DNA of 64,000 nt from Pleurocapsa sp. PCC 7327 (GCF_000317025.1 NC_019689.1:4046024-4110023); one strand, 5' to 3'. Counted from the stretch's first letter, positions 46,616 to 55,093 are shown. Made by a program: numbers and translations. The notes: generated by a model from the sequence alone, not told the origin.

Positions 46616-47458
46616 TTAGATTTCTAAGTCATAAATCTGGCGACGCGGGATATTGGTGAGTTGGGCTAACTGACGGCTGGCTTGCGATCGCGTCATTCCT
46701 TGCTCGATTAGGCGTCGCAGTTCGGTTTTGAGTTCCTCTTCCGATAAAATGAGATTTTCTTGCGTTTGAGTCCCTGCGACGACAAGGGTAAATTCTCCTT
46801 TCGGTTCGCGGTTAGTCGTATAGAGTGCGATCGCATCTCGAATTGTCCCTCGCCAAAATTCTTCATGTACTTTGGTTAATTCTCGTGCCAATACGATTTG
46901 TCTATTTTCCCCTAAAACGCTGGCTAGATCGCTTAGAGTTTCAAGCAAGCGATGGGGAGCTTCGTATAAAATTAGAGTACGAGTTTCATGTTTCAAAAAA
47001 TTGAGGCGATCGCGCCTTTCTTTTCCTTTTATAGGTAGAAACCCTTCAAAAACAAAGCGATCGGTTGGCAAACCCGATGCCGCTAACGCAGTCACCGCTG
47101 CCGTGACTCCCGGAATGGGAATGACCGAGATGCCAGCATCGATGCAAGCTTTCACCAATTCGTAACCCGGATCGGAAATTCCTGGCATTCCCGCATCCGT
47201 TACTAGAGCAATTGTTTCTCCTTTTTGGAGACGAGCTAATAATTCTTCCTGACGCGATCGCTTATTGTGTTCGTAATAGCTAATCTGTGGGGCAGCAATC
47301 TGAAAATGTTGTAATAATTTTCCCGTGTGGCGAGTATCTTCAGCCGCAATTAAATCTACTGCTTGTAAAATTCCTATTGCCCGAAAGGTGATATCTTCCA
47401 GATTTCCTATCGGCGTTCCGACTAGATATAGCGTTCCCGGTTTTAAGTCTTTTGACAT
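46616..47458 (-). CDS. rsmI: 16S rRNA (cytidine-1402-2'-O)-methyltransferase
   Basis: RsmI methylates the ribose of C1402 in the decoding centre of 16S rRNA. The 280-aa protein has the tetrapyrrole-methylase-like fold: GTLYLVGTPIGNLEDITFRA at residues 8-27, LIAAEDTRHTGKLL, TDAGMPGISDPGYELV, PGVTAAVTALAASGLPTDRF and YEAPHRLLETL. It is full length. It is followed by plsC, with which it is probably co-transcribed. Confidence 0.94.
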   Translation of the reverse strand: MSKDLKPGTLYLVGTPIGNLEDITFRAIGILQAVDLIAAEDTRHTGKLLQHFQIAAPQISYYEHNKRSRQEELLARLQKGETIALVTDAGMPGISDPGYELVKACIDAGISVIPIPGVTAAVTALAASGLPTDRFVFEGFLPIKGKERRDRLNFLKHETRTLILYEAPHRLLETLSDLASVLGENRQIVLARELTKVHEEFWRGTIRDAIALYTTNREPKGEFTLVVAGTQTQENLILSEEELKTELRRLIEQGMTRSQASRQLAQLTNIPRRQIYDLEI

Positions 47459-47511
47459 TCAAATTCTTGATGGCGACAACTTGACTACGATCGCCATTAA
47501 CAATTTTAATT

Positions 47512-47525
47512 AGGACTTACGCATT
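47512..47525. repeat. TTAGGACTTACGCA repeat
   Basis: This 14-mer followed by TTGACAAAG is a frequent dispersed sequence in cyanobacterial genomes, often at IS or MITE ends. Only one copy is seen here. The rest of 47459-47724 holds no gene; I see nothing else in it. Confidence 0.35.
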
Positions 47526-47724
47526 GACAAAGTGGTATAATAGGTCTTTGAAAAACAAGTGTCGTCTACACGCGGGGAGCGAATAATTAGAGAAATCAGC
47601 TAGCCTTCAACCGCACCATTTTTGTTATCAAACTCAAACCAGGTCGGATGCTGTAGATTAGCCCAAACCCTTAGCCCAAACCCATGGATAATTTTAGCAT
47701 GATAGCGTAAATCTAGTAGCTTCT

Positions 47725-48648
47725 GTGGTAAGGGATAACCGCTCTGAGGTTCGCAAAGTTTTAATTCTTACCCTGCTTCTCAATCTTTTCGTTATGGGAC
47801 TCAAAGCAGTGGTAGGATTTCAGGCGAATTCATTGAGTTTGCAAGCAGATGCCTTACACAGCGTCACCGATAGTGCAAATAACATTCTCGGTTTAATTGC
47901 CAGTCGCTTGTCCTCTCCAATTCCCGATCGCGATCATCCCTACGGACATCAAAAATATGAAGCACTAGGCGCATTGGGAATCGCCGCTTTTTTAGGAATT
48001 GCTTGTTTTGAAATCCTTAAAAGCGCAACCGAACGAATTTTGGAGGGAGGAAGTCCCGTTCGCATTGCTGGCGCCGAATTATCGCTACTGATCGTCGTGT
48101 TGGGGGTGAATATTTTTGTGGCTTTTTACGAACGGAAAATCGGCAGGAAAGTCGGAAGTCCGATTTTGATTGCCGATGCTTACCACACCATGAGCGACAT
48201 CTGGGTGACGATTACGGTTATGGCTGGATTGGTCGGCGTTTGGCAAGGACGGGTGTTAAATTTACCGCAACTGCAATGGCTAGACGTAATTTTGTCTTTC
48301 CCCGTCGCTTTGTTGGTATTTTACAGCGGTTGGACGGTATTAAAGGCAAACGTGCCTTGGTTGGTAGATGAAATGGCGATCGCGCCCGAAGCAATCCATC
48401 AAATCGTCATGGAGGTTCCCGGCGTTATCAATTGCCATGATATAGCCTCCAGAGGATTGTTGGGACGACAAATATTTATAGAAATGCACTTAGTTGTAGA
48501 GGCAACCGATGTGGAAAACGCCCATAAAATTACAGAAGAAGTAGAAATTCGCTTGGCAGAACAATTTAGTCCCGTGCGAGTAATCATCCATGTAGAACCT
48601 CCCGATTATCAGCACGATCGCATTACTTTTGAGTCAGAAGACTCTTAA
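47725..48648 (+). CDS. Cation diffusion facilitator (CDF) metal exporter
   Basis: The 307-aa antiporter has six helices and a C-terminal cytoplasmic domain (about 205-290). The two metal-site helices show DALHSVTD (about 38-45) and DAYHTMSD (about 152-159), the DxxHxxxD pattern of CDF proteins. Zn2+, Mn2+, Fe2+ or Cd2+ are all possible. Reading starts at GTG 47725; no ATG fits. It lies 0.8 kb upstream of the zinc-type island, but a structural boundary (DnaA boxes and a pseudogene) separates them. Confidence 0.88.
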   Translation: MVRDNRSEVRKVLILTLLLNLFVMGLKAVVGFQANSLSLQADALHSVTDSANNILGLIASRLSSPIPDRDHPYGHQKYEALGALGIAAFLGIACFEILKSATERILEGGSPVRIAGAELSLLIVVLGVNIFVAFYERKIGRKVGSPILIADAYHTMSDIWVTITVMAGLVGVWQGRVLNLPQLQWLDVILSFPVALLVFYSGWTVLKANVPWLVDEMAIAPEAIHQIVMEVPGVINCHDIASRGLLGRQIFIEMHLVVEATDVENAHKITEEVEIRLAEQFSPVRVIIHVEPPDYQHDRITFESEDS

Positions 48649-48661
48649 TTGCGCGATCGTT

Positions 48662-48712
48662 TTTTCCACAGATAAGTGCAATTTTCCACAGATTGCCGCT
48701 AAGTTTTCCACA
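48662..48712 (+). other. Cluster of three DnaA boxes
   Basis: TTTTCCACA occurs exactly at 48662-48670, 48682-48690 and 48704-48712, all in the same orientation and each extended to TTTTCCACAGA, with spacings of 20 and 22 bp, near two helical turns. TTTTCCACA is the cyanobacterial DnaA box. AT-rich DNA follows (48713-48760). Neither dnaA nor dnaN is in the window. It may be an origin, a DnaA titration site or chance. Confidence 0.5.
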
Positions 48713-48860
48713 GAAAATAAAGAAACGATTATTACCGAGTTATCTCAATTTAAAAAATGTTGGCGACAGACTATAGCAGTTTTCAGTTTGGACACTTGAG
48801 ATGGAGCGATGAGTTAAACAACAAGATACACGAGTTCTGCAATGTAGCTCTCTAGCGAAA

Positions 48861-49410
48861 CTACTCCTCGTGTAACGCGATCGCGCTTTGGCATTTTCTT
48901 TTGATCGCCAGGGTTGTTATCTTGGAGAAGAATACTGCTGTCTTGTTTGAAAACCCCATATTCTGCATCGTCCCGATCCACTGGTCGCGCGGAGTTTCCA
49001 TTCCTTTGACTGGTTTTTGTAAAGCTTTGGCAAATGCTTGTGCAACATCGAGCACAAAATATCTTTCTGGTCCTTCGATGTTGTATCATCCTGTATTCTC
49101 TATTGGCTCTGTCATCAAACGCGCTGCCAACTGACCAATATCGCGCGGAGCGACCATCGACAAGACAAAATCGGTTGGAAAGAAGGTATTGATTCCGCCA
49201 TTGTGTTTAATGTTTTGTAGAGAAAAGTCCCAATTACTCATGTAGTAGGCAGCACGAATGATACTAGATGGTATGGACTGAGCAGCGAGTTGCTGCTCCA
49301 TTTCGTAAAGCACTCCAAAATCGCCAATTTGAGAACCGAGTTGCGCTCCATAATGAGAAGCGCAATGTTGTACTCAAGCAGCTTGATGACCCCGTTCACC
49401 CGCCCTTCTG
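48861..49410 (-). pseudogene. NmrA-type NAD(P)-binding protein, decayed
   Basis: On the minus strand, GAQLGSQIGDFGVLYEMEQQ, IRAAYYMSNWDFSLQNIKHN, TDFVLSMVAPRDIGQLAARL and then, after an in-frame TGA at about 49094, YNIEGPERYFVLDVAQAFAK can be read. This is the middle and end of an NmrA/SDR-like protein. The N-terminal Rossmann start is missing, and a further stop (near 49375) interrupts the upstream part. It borders the palindrome of the zinc island. Confidence 0.7.
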
Positions 49411-49426
49411 GATAAACGTATCGCGC

Positions 49427-49455
49427 TTTATTATAATGATAATCATTATAATAAA
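49427..49455. promoter_or_regulatory. Zur/Fur-type operator, box 1
   Basis: A perfect 29-bp palindrome (14+1+14) centred on base 49441, core AATGATAATCATT. It contains TGATAATCATTATAA, one mismatch from the 7-1-7 pattern TGATAAT-N-ATTATCA used by Fur-family repressors. It lies 58 bp before the first COG0523 gene. The genes controlled (COG0523, thrS) favour Zur over Fur. Confidence 0.8.
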
Positions 49456-49512
49456 AATACTCTACCAAAAAAGTTAGCGAAAATAAATAATTGTTACTCA
49501 GGAACTAATTCT

Positions 49513-50508
49513 ATGAATCGATTACTGATTCGAGAACAGCCAAATTGGGGAATACCCGTTACGATTATCACTGGTTTTTTAGGCAGTGGCAAAACCACCT
49601 TACTCAATCAAATCCTCCAAAATAAACAGGATTTAAAAGTTGCAGTCTTAGTGAATGAATTTGGAGATATTAGTATCGATTCTCAACTTCTCGTCTCTTA
49701 CGATGACGATATGGTGGAATTGAGTAATGGCTGTATTTGTTGCACCATCAATGATGGATTGATTGAAGCAGTCTATCGGATTTTGGAACGCGATGAGAAG
49801 GTCGATTATCTGGTCATTGAAACAACGGGAATTGCCGATCCTCTACCGATTATTTTGACCTTTGTCGGAACAGAATTTCGCGATTCAACTCGTTTGGATT
49901 CTATTATTACAGTGGTCGATGCCGATTTGTTTGATGCCGACCATTTTAACAGTGAAGCGGCAATGAGTCAGATTGCTTACGCCGATATAGTTTTACTCAA
50001 CAAAATCGATCTGGTTACCCCAGAAAAACTAGCAGAGTTAGAATCTCAAATCAAAACTTTTAAACAAGGAGCGAGAATTTTACAGACTCAATATTGTCAA
50101 GTACCACTAGGACTCATTTTGGACGTAGGATTAACACCCATTGAAGCTTATAAAAACGAGGAAGAATCCGATCGTTATCACGACCATAAATATCATTCCC
50201 ATCACTTAGAAAATGATGGATTTGTTTCAATGTCTTTTACCAGCGATCGCCCCTTTGATGTTTACAAGTTTCAGAAGTTTTTAACCGAACAAATACCAAA
50301 TGAAGTATTTCGAGCTAAAGGAATTATTTGGTTTGATGGAAGTGAACTGCGTCATGTTTTTCAATTAAGCGGTCCTCGCTACGATATGAAATCCGATCGT
50401 TGGACAGGTTTGCCGTCTAACCAGTTAGTTTTTATCGGTCGTCATTTAGATACCGATAAAATTCGACACTCATTAAATGACTGCTTAGTTGCTTCTGTTG
50501 CTGTTTAA
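49513..50508 (+). CDS. COG0523 (CobW-like) GTPase with His-rich loop, putative zinc metallochaperone
   Basis: The 331-aa G3E GTPase has Walker A GFLGSGKTT (21-29), the metal motif CICC (74-77), VIETTG (101-106), NKID (163-166), a His-rich loop YHDHKYHSHH (222-231) and a CobW C-terminal domain. COG0523 proteins insert or deliver metals; members under Zur control act in zinc shortage. The His loop adds a metal-holding site that the second paralogue at 53900 lacks. It is preceded by operator box 1 and followed by thrS after 69 bp. Confidence 0.9.
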   Translation: MNRLLIREQPNWGIPVTIITGFLGSGKTTLLNQILQNKQDLKVAVLVNEFGDISIDSQLLVSYDDDMVELSNGCICCTINDGLIEAVYRILERDEKVDYLVIETTGIADPLPIILTFVGTEFRDSTRLDSIITVVDADLFDADHFNSEAAMSQIAYADIVLLNKIDLVTPEKLAELESQIKTFKQGARILQTQYCQVPLGLILDVGLTPIEAYKNEEESDRYHDHKYHSHHLENDGFVSMSFTSDRPFDVYKFQKFLTEQIPNEVFRAKGIIWFDGSELRHVFQLSGPRYDMKSDRWTGLPSNQLVFIGRHLDTDKIRHSLNDCLVASVAV

Positions 50509-50577
50509 TCACTAATGAGTTAAAAGTCGCGATCGCAACTTTTGATCAAACAATCATTATTATCAAAAATACTCGAT

Positions 50578-52464
50578 ATGGTCAGTCAGTCAACCCAATC
50601 TCAAAGCGACAATCCCCTGCAAGTTTCCAATCTGCAAAAATTAGATCGCATTCGCCACACTTGCGCCCATATCATGGCAATGGCAGTACAAATCTTATTT
50701 CCAGAGACAAAAGTTACCATTGGACCGACTACAGATACGGGTTTTTATTATGATTTCGAGCGCCCGCAACCTTTTACTCCTGAAGATTTAATCAAAATTA
50801 CCAAACAAATGCGCTTAATTATTAAAGCTAATTTGCCGATTATTCGGGAAGAGGTAGCTAGGGAAGAAATTAAAGTCGAAATCGAACAGCTAGGCGAACC
50901 CTACAAACTAGAGATTTTAGACAGCATTCCTGAAGGAGAAACTATTACTCGTTACTATATCGGTAGTCCTGACGGTGGTAGATTGCCTAATATCGGAGAA
51001 AAGCTGAAAGCTGCCTTACCAGAACCTTCTTTAATTAAACCCGTCAAAATTCCTGCTACTGTATCTTGGTGGGATTTGTGCGCAGGACCTCATGTTAAAA
51101 CTACAGGAGAGATTAACCCAGATGCTTTTGCCTTAGAAAGCGTGGCTGGTGCATACTGGCGCGGAGATGAAACCAAAGCCCAACTACAACGCATCTACGG
51201 TACTGCTTGGGAAACTCCCGAACAGTTAGAAGCTTATTTACAAAAAAAAGAAGAAGCCAAACGCAGAGATCATCGCAAACTAGGCAAGGAGTTAAAACTG
51301 TTTAGCATTCAAGAAGATGCTGGTGGTGGTTTGGTATTTTGGCATCCTCGCGGTGCAACTATGCGCTGCATCATTGAAGATTATTGGCGTAAGGCACATT
51401 TAGATGCAGGTTATGAACTTCTCTATACACCTCACATTGCCAATTTAGAATTATGGAAAACATCGGGTCATGTTGATTTTTATCGGGAAAATATGTTTGA
51501 CTCGATGAAGATTGAGGAACAGGCTTATCAAATCAAGCCAATGAACTGTCCGTTTCACGTTCTTATCTATAAAAATGACCTCCATTCCTATCGAGAATTA
51601 CCTTTGCGTTGGGCGGAATTAGGAACTGTATATCGTTATGAACGTTCTGGTGTCTTGCATGGTTTAATGCGGGTGCGGGGCTTTACTCAAGATGATGCCC
51701 ATATTTTCTGTTTATCCACACAAATTGCAGGGGAAATTCTCAGTATTCTTAATTTAACGGAAAAAATTCTTTCGGATTTTGGTTTTAAAGACTATGAAGT
51801 CAATCTCTCTACTCGCCCAGATAAGTCAGTCGGTACAGATGAAGGTTGGGAATTGGCGACTAATGCTTTAGTAGAAGCTTTGAAGACAAAGGGGTGGGAT
51901 TACCTGGAAGATAAGGGTGGTGGTGCTTTCTATGGTCCAAAGATCGATATTAAAATTCAAGATGCTATTGGACGTACTTGGCAATGTTCGACTATCCAGG
52001 TAGATTTTAATTTACCAGAACGCTTCGATCTCGAATATGTAGCAGCTAATGGTTCTCGTCAACGTCCCATTATGATTCATCGGGCAATTTTTGGGTCTTT
52101 AGAGCGTTTTTACGGGATTTTAATCGAAAACTATGCAGGAGATTTTCCTTTATGGTTAGCACCGATTCAAATACGTTTATTACCAGTGAGTGAAACACAA
52201 AGAGAGTATGCTGAATCTGTTGCTGCTAATTTCAAACAAGCTGGTTATCGGGTAGAAATAGACTGCACGGGGGAACGTTTGGGTAAACAAATCCGCAATG
52301 CTGAGTTAGAAAAGATTCCTGTGGTAGCAGTGGTTGGTAAACAGGAAGTAGCCGAGCAAACTTTAAGCATTCGTACTAGAAAAGAAGGCGATCTCGGTGT
52401 CATGACTGTCGACGAGCTACAAAGGCGAATGCAAGGGGCAATAGAAGCAAAAACAACTATTTAA
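50578..52464 (+). CDS. thrS: Threonyl-tRNA synthetase, probably the Zur-regulated second copy
   Basis: The 628-aa class II synthetase lacks the N-terminal TGS domain, as in other cyanobacterial ThrRS. It keeps the editing domain residues H27xxxH31 and C168xxxH172 (DLCAGPH), and the catalytic zinc ligands C324 (MNCPFH), H375 (DDAHIF) and H501 (MIHRAI). So it still looks zinc-dependent. In Anabaena a second thrS is induced by zinc shortage through Zur; the position behind box 1 and a COG0523 gene suggests the same here. The ATG at 50578 was chosen over an upstream TTG. A second genomic copy cannot be checked. Confidence 0.92.
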   Translation: MVSQSTQSQSDNPLQVSNLQKLDRIRHTCAHIMAMAVQILFPETKVTIGPTTDTGFYYDFERPQPFTPEDLIKITKQMRLIIKANLPIIREEVAREEIKVEIEQLGEPYKLEILDSIPEGETITRYYIGSPDGGRLPNIGEKLKAALPEPSLIKPVKIPATVSWWDLCAGPHVKTTGEINPDAFALESVAGAYWRGDETKAQLQRIYGTAWETPEQLEAYLQKKEEAKRRDHRKLGKELKLFSIQEDAGGGLVFWHPRGATMRCIIEDYWRKAHLDAGYELLYTPHIANLELWKTSGHVDFYRENMFDSMKIEEQAYQIKPMNCPFHVLIYKNDLHSYRELPLRWAELGTVYRYERSGVLHGLMRVRGFTQDDAHIFCLSTQIAGEILSILNLTEKILSDFGFKDYEVNLSTRPDKSVGTDEGWELATNALVEALKTKGWDYLEDKGGGAFYGPKIDIKIQDAIGRTWQCSTIQVDFNLPERFDLEYVAANGSRQRPIMIHRAIFGSLERFYGILIENYAGDFPLWLAPIQIRLLPVSETQREYAESVAANFKQAGYRVEIDCTGERLGKQIRNAELEKIPVVAVVGKQEVAEQTLSIRTRKEGDLGVMTVDELQRRMQGAIEAKTTI

Positions 52465-52480
52465 TAGTGAGGAGATAGCT

Positions 52481-52603
52481 ATGATAAATCGCGAAGTATC
52501 TTGGTATTTTGCTTTAAAACTGCTGTGTCAACAATTAACTTCCGCGATCGCTTTTTCTTTACTCCTTGCTTGGGTTAGTTGGTTTCTTACTATCGGTAGT
52601 TAA
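52481..52603 (+). CDS. 40-residue membrane peptide downstream of thrS
   Basis: An ATG with a strong ribosome site (GAGGAG, 6 bases away) starts 17 bp after the thrS stop. It encodes MINREVSWYFALKLLCQQLT followed by SAIAFSLLLAWVSWFLTIGS: a polar-aromatic start and one membrane helix. The good ribosome site, position inside the zinc-type unit and absence of overlap argue for a real gene. No family is recognised. It may be an accessory subunit of a membrane process or a regulator; this is speculation. Confidence 0.6.
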   Translation: MINREVSWYFALKLLCQQLTSAIAFSLLLAWVSWFLTIGS

Positions 52604-52642
52604 TGATGATGTATTAAACTCCAAACGTGACAAACGATGCTA

Positions 52643-52663
52643 TAATAATGATAATCATTATTA
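52643..52663. promoter_or_regulatory. Zur/Fur-type operator, box 2
   Basis: A perfect 21-bp palindrome (10+1+10) centred on 52653, sharing the core AATAATGATAATCATTATT with box 1 in its inner 13 bases. It lies 109 bp before the folE start and should head the folE-hisI-COG0523 unit. Confidence 0.78.
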
Positions 52664-52771
52664 AAAATGGAGTGCCGATCGCGTCGGTGCAAACCACTTG
52701 TCAAAAGTTAGCTTTATAACAGTTATTCCTCTGCATTCCTACCTAATTTTTTGTTGTTTAGATTCATCTAT

Positions 52772-53428
52772 ATGACCTTATCTAAGTCCGAACCTACTGC
52801 AATCAAATCGACTAAAAGTTCCTTCCCCAATCTGACTACCGAACATCAATCTCTTGTTTCAGAAGAGGATATGATCCAGGCGGTACGGACTTTACTGTTA
52901 GGATTAGGAGAAGATCCAGATCGCGAAGGGTTAAAAGATACTCCCAAACGAGTCGTTAAAGCCTTACAATTCCTGACGTCAGGGTATCATCAATCTCTCG
53001 ATGAATTGCTTAACGGAGCAGTTTTTCATGAAGATACCGACGAGATGGTATTGGTGCGAGATATCGATCTTTTCAGTTCCTGCGAACATCATATCCTACC
53101 CATTTTAGGTCGCGCTCACGTCGCCTATATTCCTGATGGAAAAGTAATGGGACTCTCAAAAATCGCGCGCATTTGTGAAATGTATGCCAGACGCTTGCAA
53201 GTGCAAGAAAGATTAACCGCACAAATTGCCGATGCCATACAAGGATTATTAAAACCAAAAGGCGTGGCGGTTGTTATCGAAGCAACTCATATGTGTATGG
53301 TGATGCGGGGAGTACAAAAACCCGGTTCTTGGACTTCTACCAGTGCCGTGAGGGGAGTCTTTGCAGAAGATGCGAAAACTCGTCAAGAATTTATGAGTTT
53401 AATTTGTCATAATCCTACCTTTCATTAA
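52772..53428 (+). CDS. folE: GTP cyclohydrolase I (zinc-dependent type)
   Basis: It converts GTP to dihydroneopterin triphosphate, the first step of folate and pterin synthesis. The 218-aa protein has the zinc ligands C104 and H107 (SSCEHHILP) and C175 (THMCMVMRG), plus [20 protein letters not shown]. It is thus the zinc-requiring IA type, not the zinc-independent FolE2. FolE copies beside COG0523 genes are a known Zur-regulon feature, thought to keep folate synthesis going by extra enzyme or by metal delivery. The ATG at 52772 is used. Confidence 0.93.
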   Translation: MTLSKSEPTAIKSTKSSFPNLTTEHQSLVSEEDMIQAVRTLLLGLGEDPDREGLKDTPKRVVKALQFLTSGYHQSLDELLNGAVFHEDTDEMVLVRDIDLFSSCEHHILPILGRAHVAYIPDGKVMGLSKIARICEMYARRLQVQERLTAQIADAIQGLLKPKGVAVVIEATHMCMVMRGVQKPGSWTSTSAVRGVFAEDAKTRQEFMSLICHNPTFH

Positions 53429-53456
53429 CTAAATTCCAAGTTAAACAGCGTGCCAT

Positions 53457-53490
53457 AAGTAGGGATGAGTTATTTCTCATCTCTACTTTT
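53457..53490 (+). terminator. Hairpin with short T run between folE and hisI
   Basis: GTAGGGATGAG (53459-53469) pairs with CTCATCTCTAC (53476-53486; one G-T pair), loop TTATTT, followed by TTTT. It lies just before the hisI ribosome site (CGGAG). It may be a partial terminator or mRNA-stability element that sets folE above hisI. Confidence 0.5.
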
Positions 53491-53504
53491 CCGGAGATAA
53501 AAAC

Positions 53505-53861
53505 ATGAATCAAGATTTTCTTTGGATTGAACGATTAAAATTTAACGAGCAAGGATTAATTCCTGCCATTGCTCAAGATTATCGAGATGGCGCTATCTTG
53601 ATGATGGCATGGATGAATAGAGAATCAATTCAGCAAACTTTGATGACAGGAGAAGTATATTATTGGAGTCGCTCTCGACAAGAATTATGGCACAAAGGGG
53701 CAACTTCCGGACATATTCAGAAAGTGAAAGAATTTTATTATGATTGCGATGCTGATACCTTGTTATTAAAAATCAAACAGATTGGAGATATTGCCTGTCA
53801 TACGGGTAAAAGAAGTTGTTTTTTTAATTTGGTTCCTATCAATTCGTTTCATCAGATCTAG
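53505..53861 (+). CDS. hisI: Phosphoribosyl-AMP cyclohydrolase
   Basis: It opens the purine ring of phosphoribosyl-AMP in histidine synthesis; it needs Zn2+ and Mg2+. The 118-aa stand-alone HisI (no HisE domain) has the metal residues D80, C81, D82, D84 (YYDCDADTL) and the zinc cysteines C98 and C105 (ACHTGKRSC). A HisI copy next to COG0523 and folE is unusual for a plain histidine gene and typical of zinc-limitation sets. It is third in the inferred box 2 unit, following folE after a hairpin. Confidence 0.92.
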   Translation: MNQDFLWIERLKFNEQGLIPAIAQDYRDGAILMMAWMNRESIQQTLMTGEVYYWSRSRQELWHKGATSGHIQKVKEFYYDCDADTLLLKIKQIGDIACHTGKRSCFFNLVPINSFHQI

Positions 53862-53899
53862 GTTAATTTTTATGAGCTAATTTCTTCAAATCTAATAAT

Positions 53900-54913
53900 A
53901 TGAATAGTCTCAATATCTCTCTTTCCGATTCTCTGCCTACTCTTCCCAAAAGGGGAATGCCAGTAACTATTATCACTGGTTTCTTGGGCAGTGGCAAAAC
54001 AACTTTGCTCAATCATATTCTAGAAAATAGACAAGGGTTGAAAGTTGCTGTTTTAGTCAATGAATTTGGCGATATTAATATCGATTCTCAACTTCTAGTT
54101 TCAACGGAAGAAGATATGTTGGAGTTGAGCAATGGTTGTATCTGCTGTACGATTAATGATGGTTTAATCGAGGCAGTCTATCAAATTTTAGAAAGAGAAG
54201 ATAAAATCGATTATTTGATTATTGAAACGACAGGATTAGCCGATCCTTTTCCGATTATTTTGACTTTTATAGCTACTGAGTTAAAGTTTTTAACCCATCT
54301 GGATTCGATTATTACGTTGGTCGATTCGGAAATTTTTACTCCCGAACATTTTGAGAGTGATATCGCTCTTCGTCAGATCAAATATGGCGACATTATCATT
54401 CTCAATAAATTAGATAGAGTTGATGAGAGAAAAATCAAAGAGTTAGAAGATTTTGTTCGAGGTAATAAAGAAGGGGTGAGAATTTTTCATAGTCAATATG
54501 GGAAGGTTCCGCTAACATTACTTTTGGGAGTAGGATTAACTCAAGAAGATATTTATATCAGTCAAATTAGAAAATTTCGGCGCGATCGCGAATCTTCTGG
54601 TTATCATATAGAAAATGATGGATTTGTAGCAGTTTCTTTTGAGAGCGATCGTCCTTTTGATTTACAGAAATTCGAGAACTTTATTGTCGAGCAAATGCCT
54701 TATACTGTCTTTCGAGCTAAGGGAATTCTTTGGTTTGAAGAAAGCAAATTGAGACATATTTTTCAGCTTAGCGGCAATCGTTACGAACTCGAAGCAGATG
54801 AATGGCAAACGCAACCTAAAAATCAGCTGGTTTTGATCGGTCGGAATTTAGATACTACGCTCATTCACGAGCAACTAAAAACCTGCTTGATTTCTCATTC
54901 TACTGACGATTAA
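53900..54913 (+). CDS. Second COG0523 (CobW-like) GTPase, no His-rich loop
   Basis: The 337-aa paralogue of the GTPase at 49513 shares long identical blocks (PVTIITGFLGSGKTTLLN, VAVLVNEFGDI, LSNGCICCTINDGLIEAVY). Walker A is at 27-35 and CICC at 80-83. Where the first copy has a histidine cluster this one reads RRDRESSGYHIENDG, with one His. The two may differ in metal holding or client enzymes: this one is grouped with folE and hisI, the other with thrS. It ends the box 2 unit. A tRNA gene follows on the other strand. Confidence 0.9.
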   Translation: MNSLNISLSDSLPTLPKRGMPVTIITGFLGSGKTTLLNHILENRQGLKVAVLVNEFGDINIDSQLLVSTEEDMLELSNGCICCTINDGLIEAVYQILEREDKIDYLIIETTGLADPFPIILTFIATELKFLTHLDSIITLVDSEIFTPEHFESDIALRQIKYGDIIILNKLDRVDERKIKELEDFVRGNKEGVRIFHSQYGKVPLTLLLGVGLTQEDIYISQIRKFRRDRESSGYHIENDGFVAVSFESDRPFDLQKFENFIVEQMPYTVFRAKGILWFEESKLRHIFQLSGNRYELEADEWQTQPKNQLVLIGRNLDTTLIHEQLKTCLISHSTDD

Positions 54914-54996
54914 ACTTTTTCTGCTCGGAACCTAACTTTTGGTTTCGCTTTTTTTGCTGTTAGGATAAATTTTTTTGAATTCCTCGATCTCCAAAA

Positions 54997-55068
54997 AGCC
55001 AGTTGCGGGATTTGAACCCGCGACCCTCGCATTACGAGTGCGATGCTCTACCACTGAGCTAAACTGGC
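54997..55068 (-). tRNA. tRNA-Thr (anticodon CGU)
   Basis: A 72-nt cloverleaf: acceptor GCCAGTT/AACTGGC, D arm TAGCTCAGTGGTAGAGC, anticodon stem TCGCA/TGCGA with loop CTCGTAA (anticodon CGT), T arm GCGGGTTCAAATCCCGC, discriminator T. It reads ACG codons. CCA is not encoded. It lies 2.5 kb from a threonyl-tRNA synthetase gene. Confidence 0.95.
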
Positions 55069-55093
55069 ATAGGGCAAAGTGAAAATTACAAAT

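Noticed and set aside
49427-49455. Iron (Fur) control as the main reading of the palindromes
   Set aside because: The core fits both Fur and Zur, but no iron-uptake gene is present, while COG0523, thrS, folE and hisI are a Zur set. Fur is kept only as an alternative.
50578-52464. Zinc-independent ThrRS replacing a zinc enzyme
   Set aside because: The three catalytic zinc ligands (C324, H375, H501) are all present, so a zinc-free enzyme is not supported.
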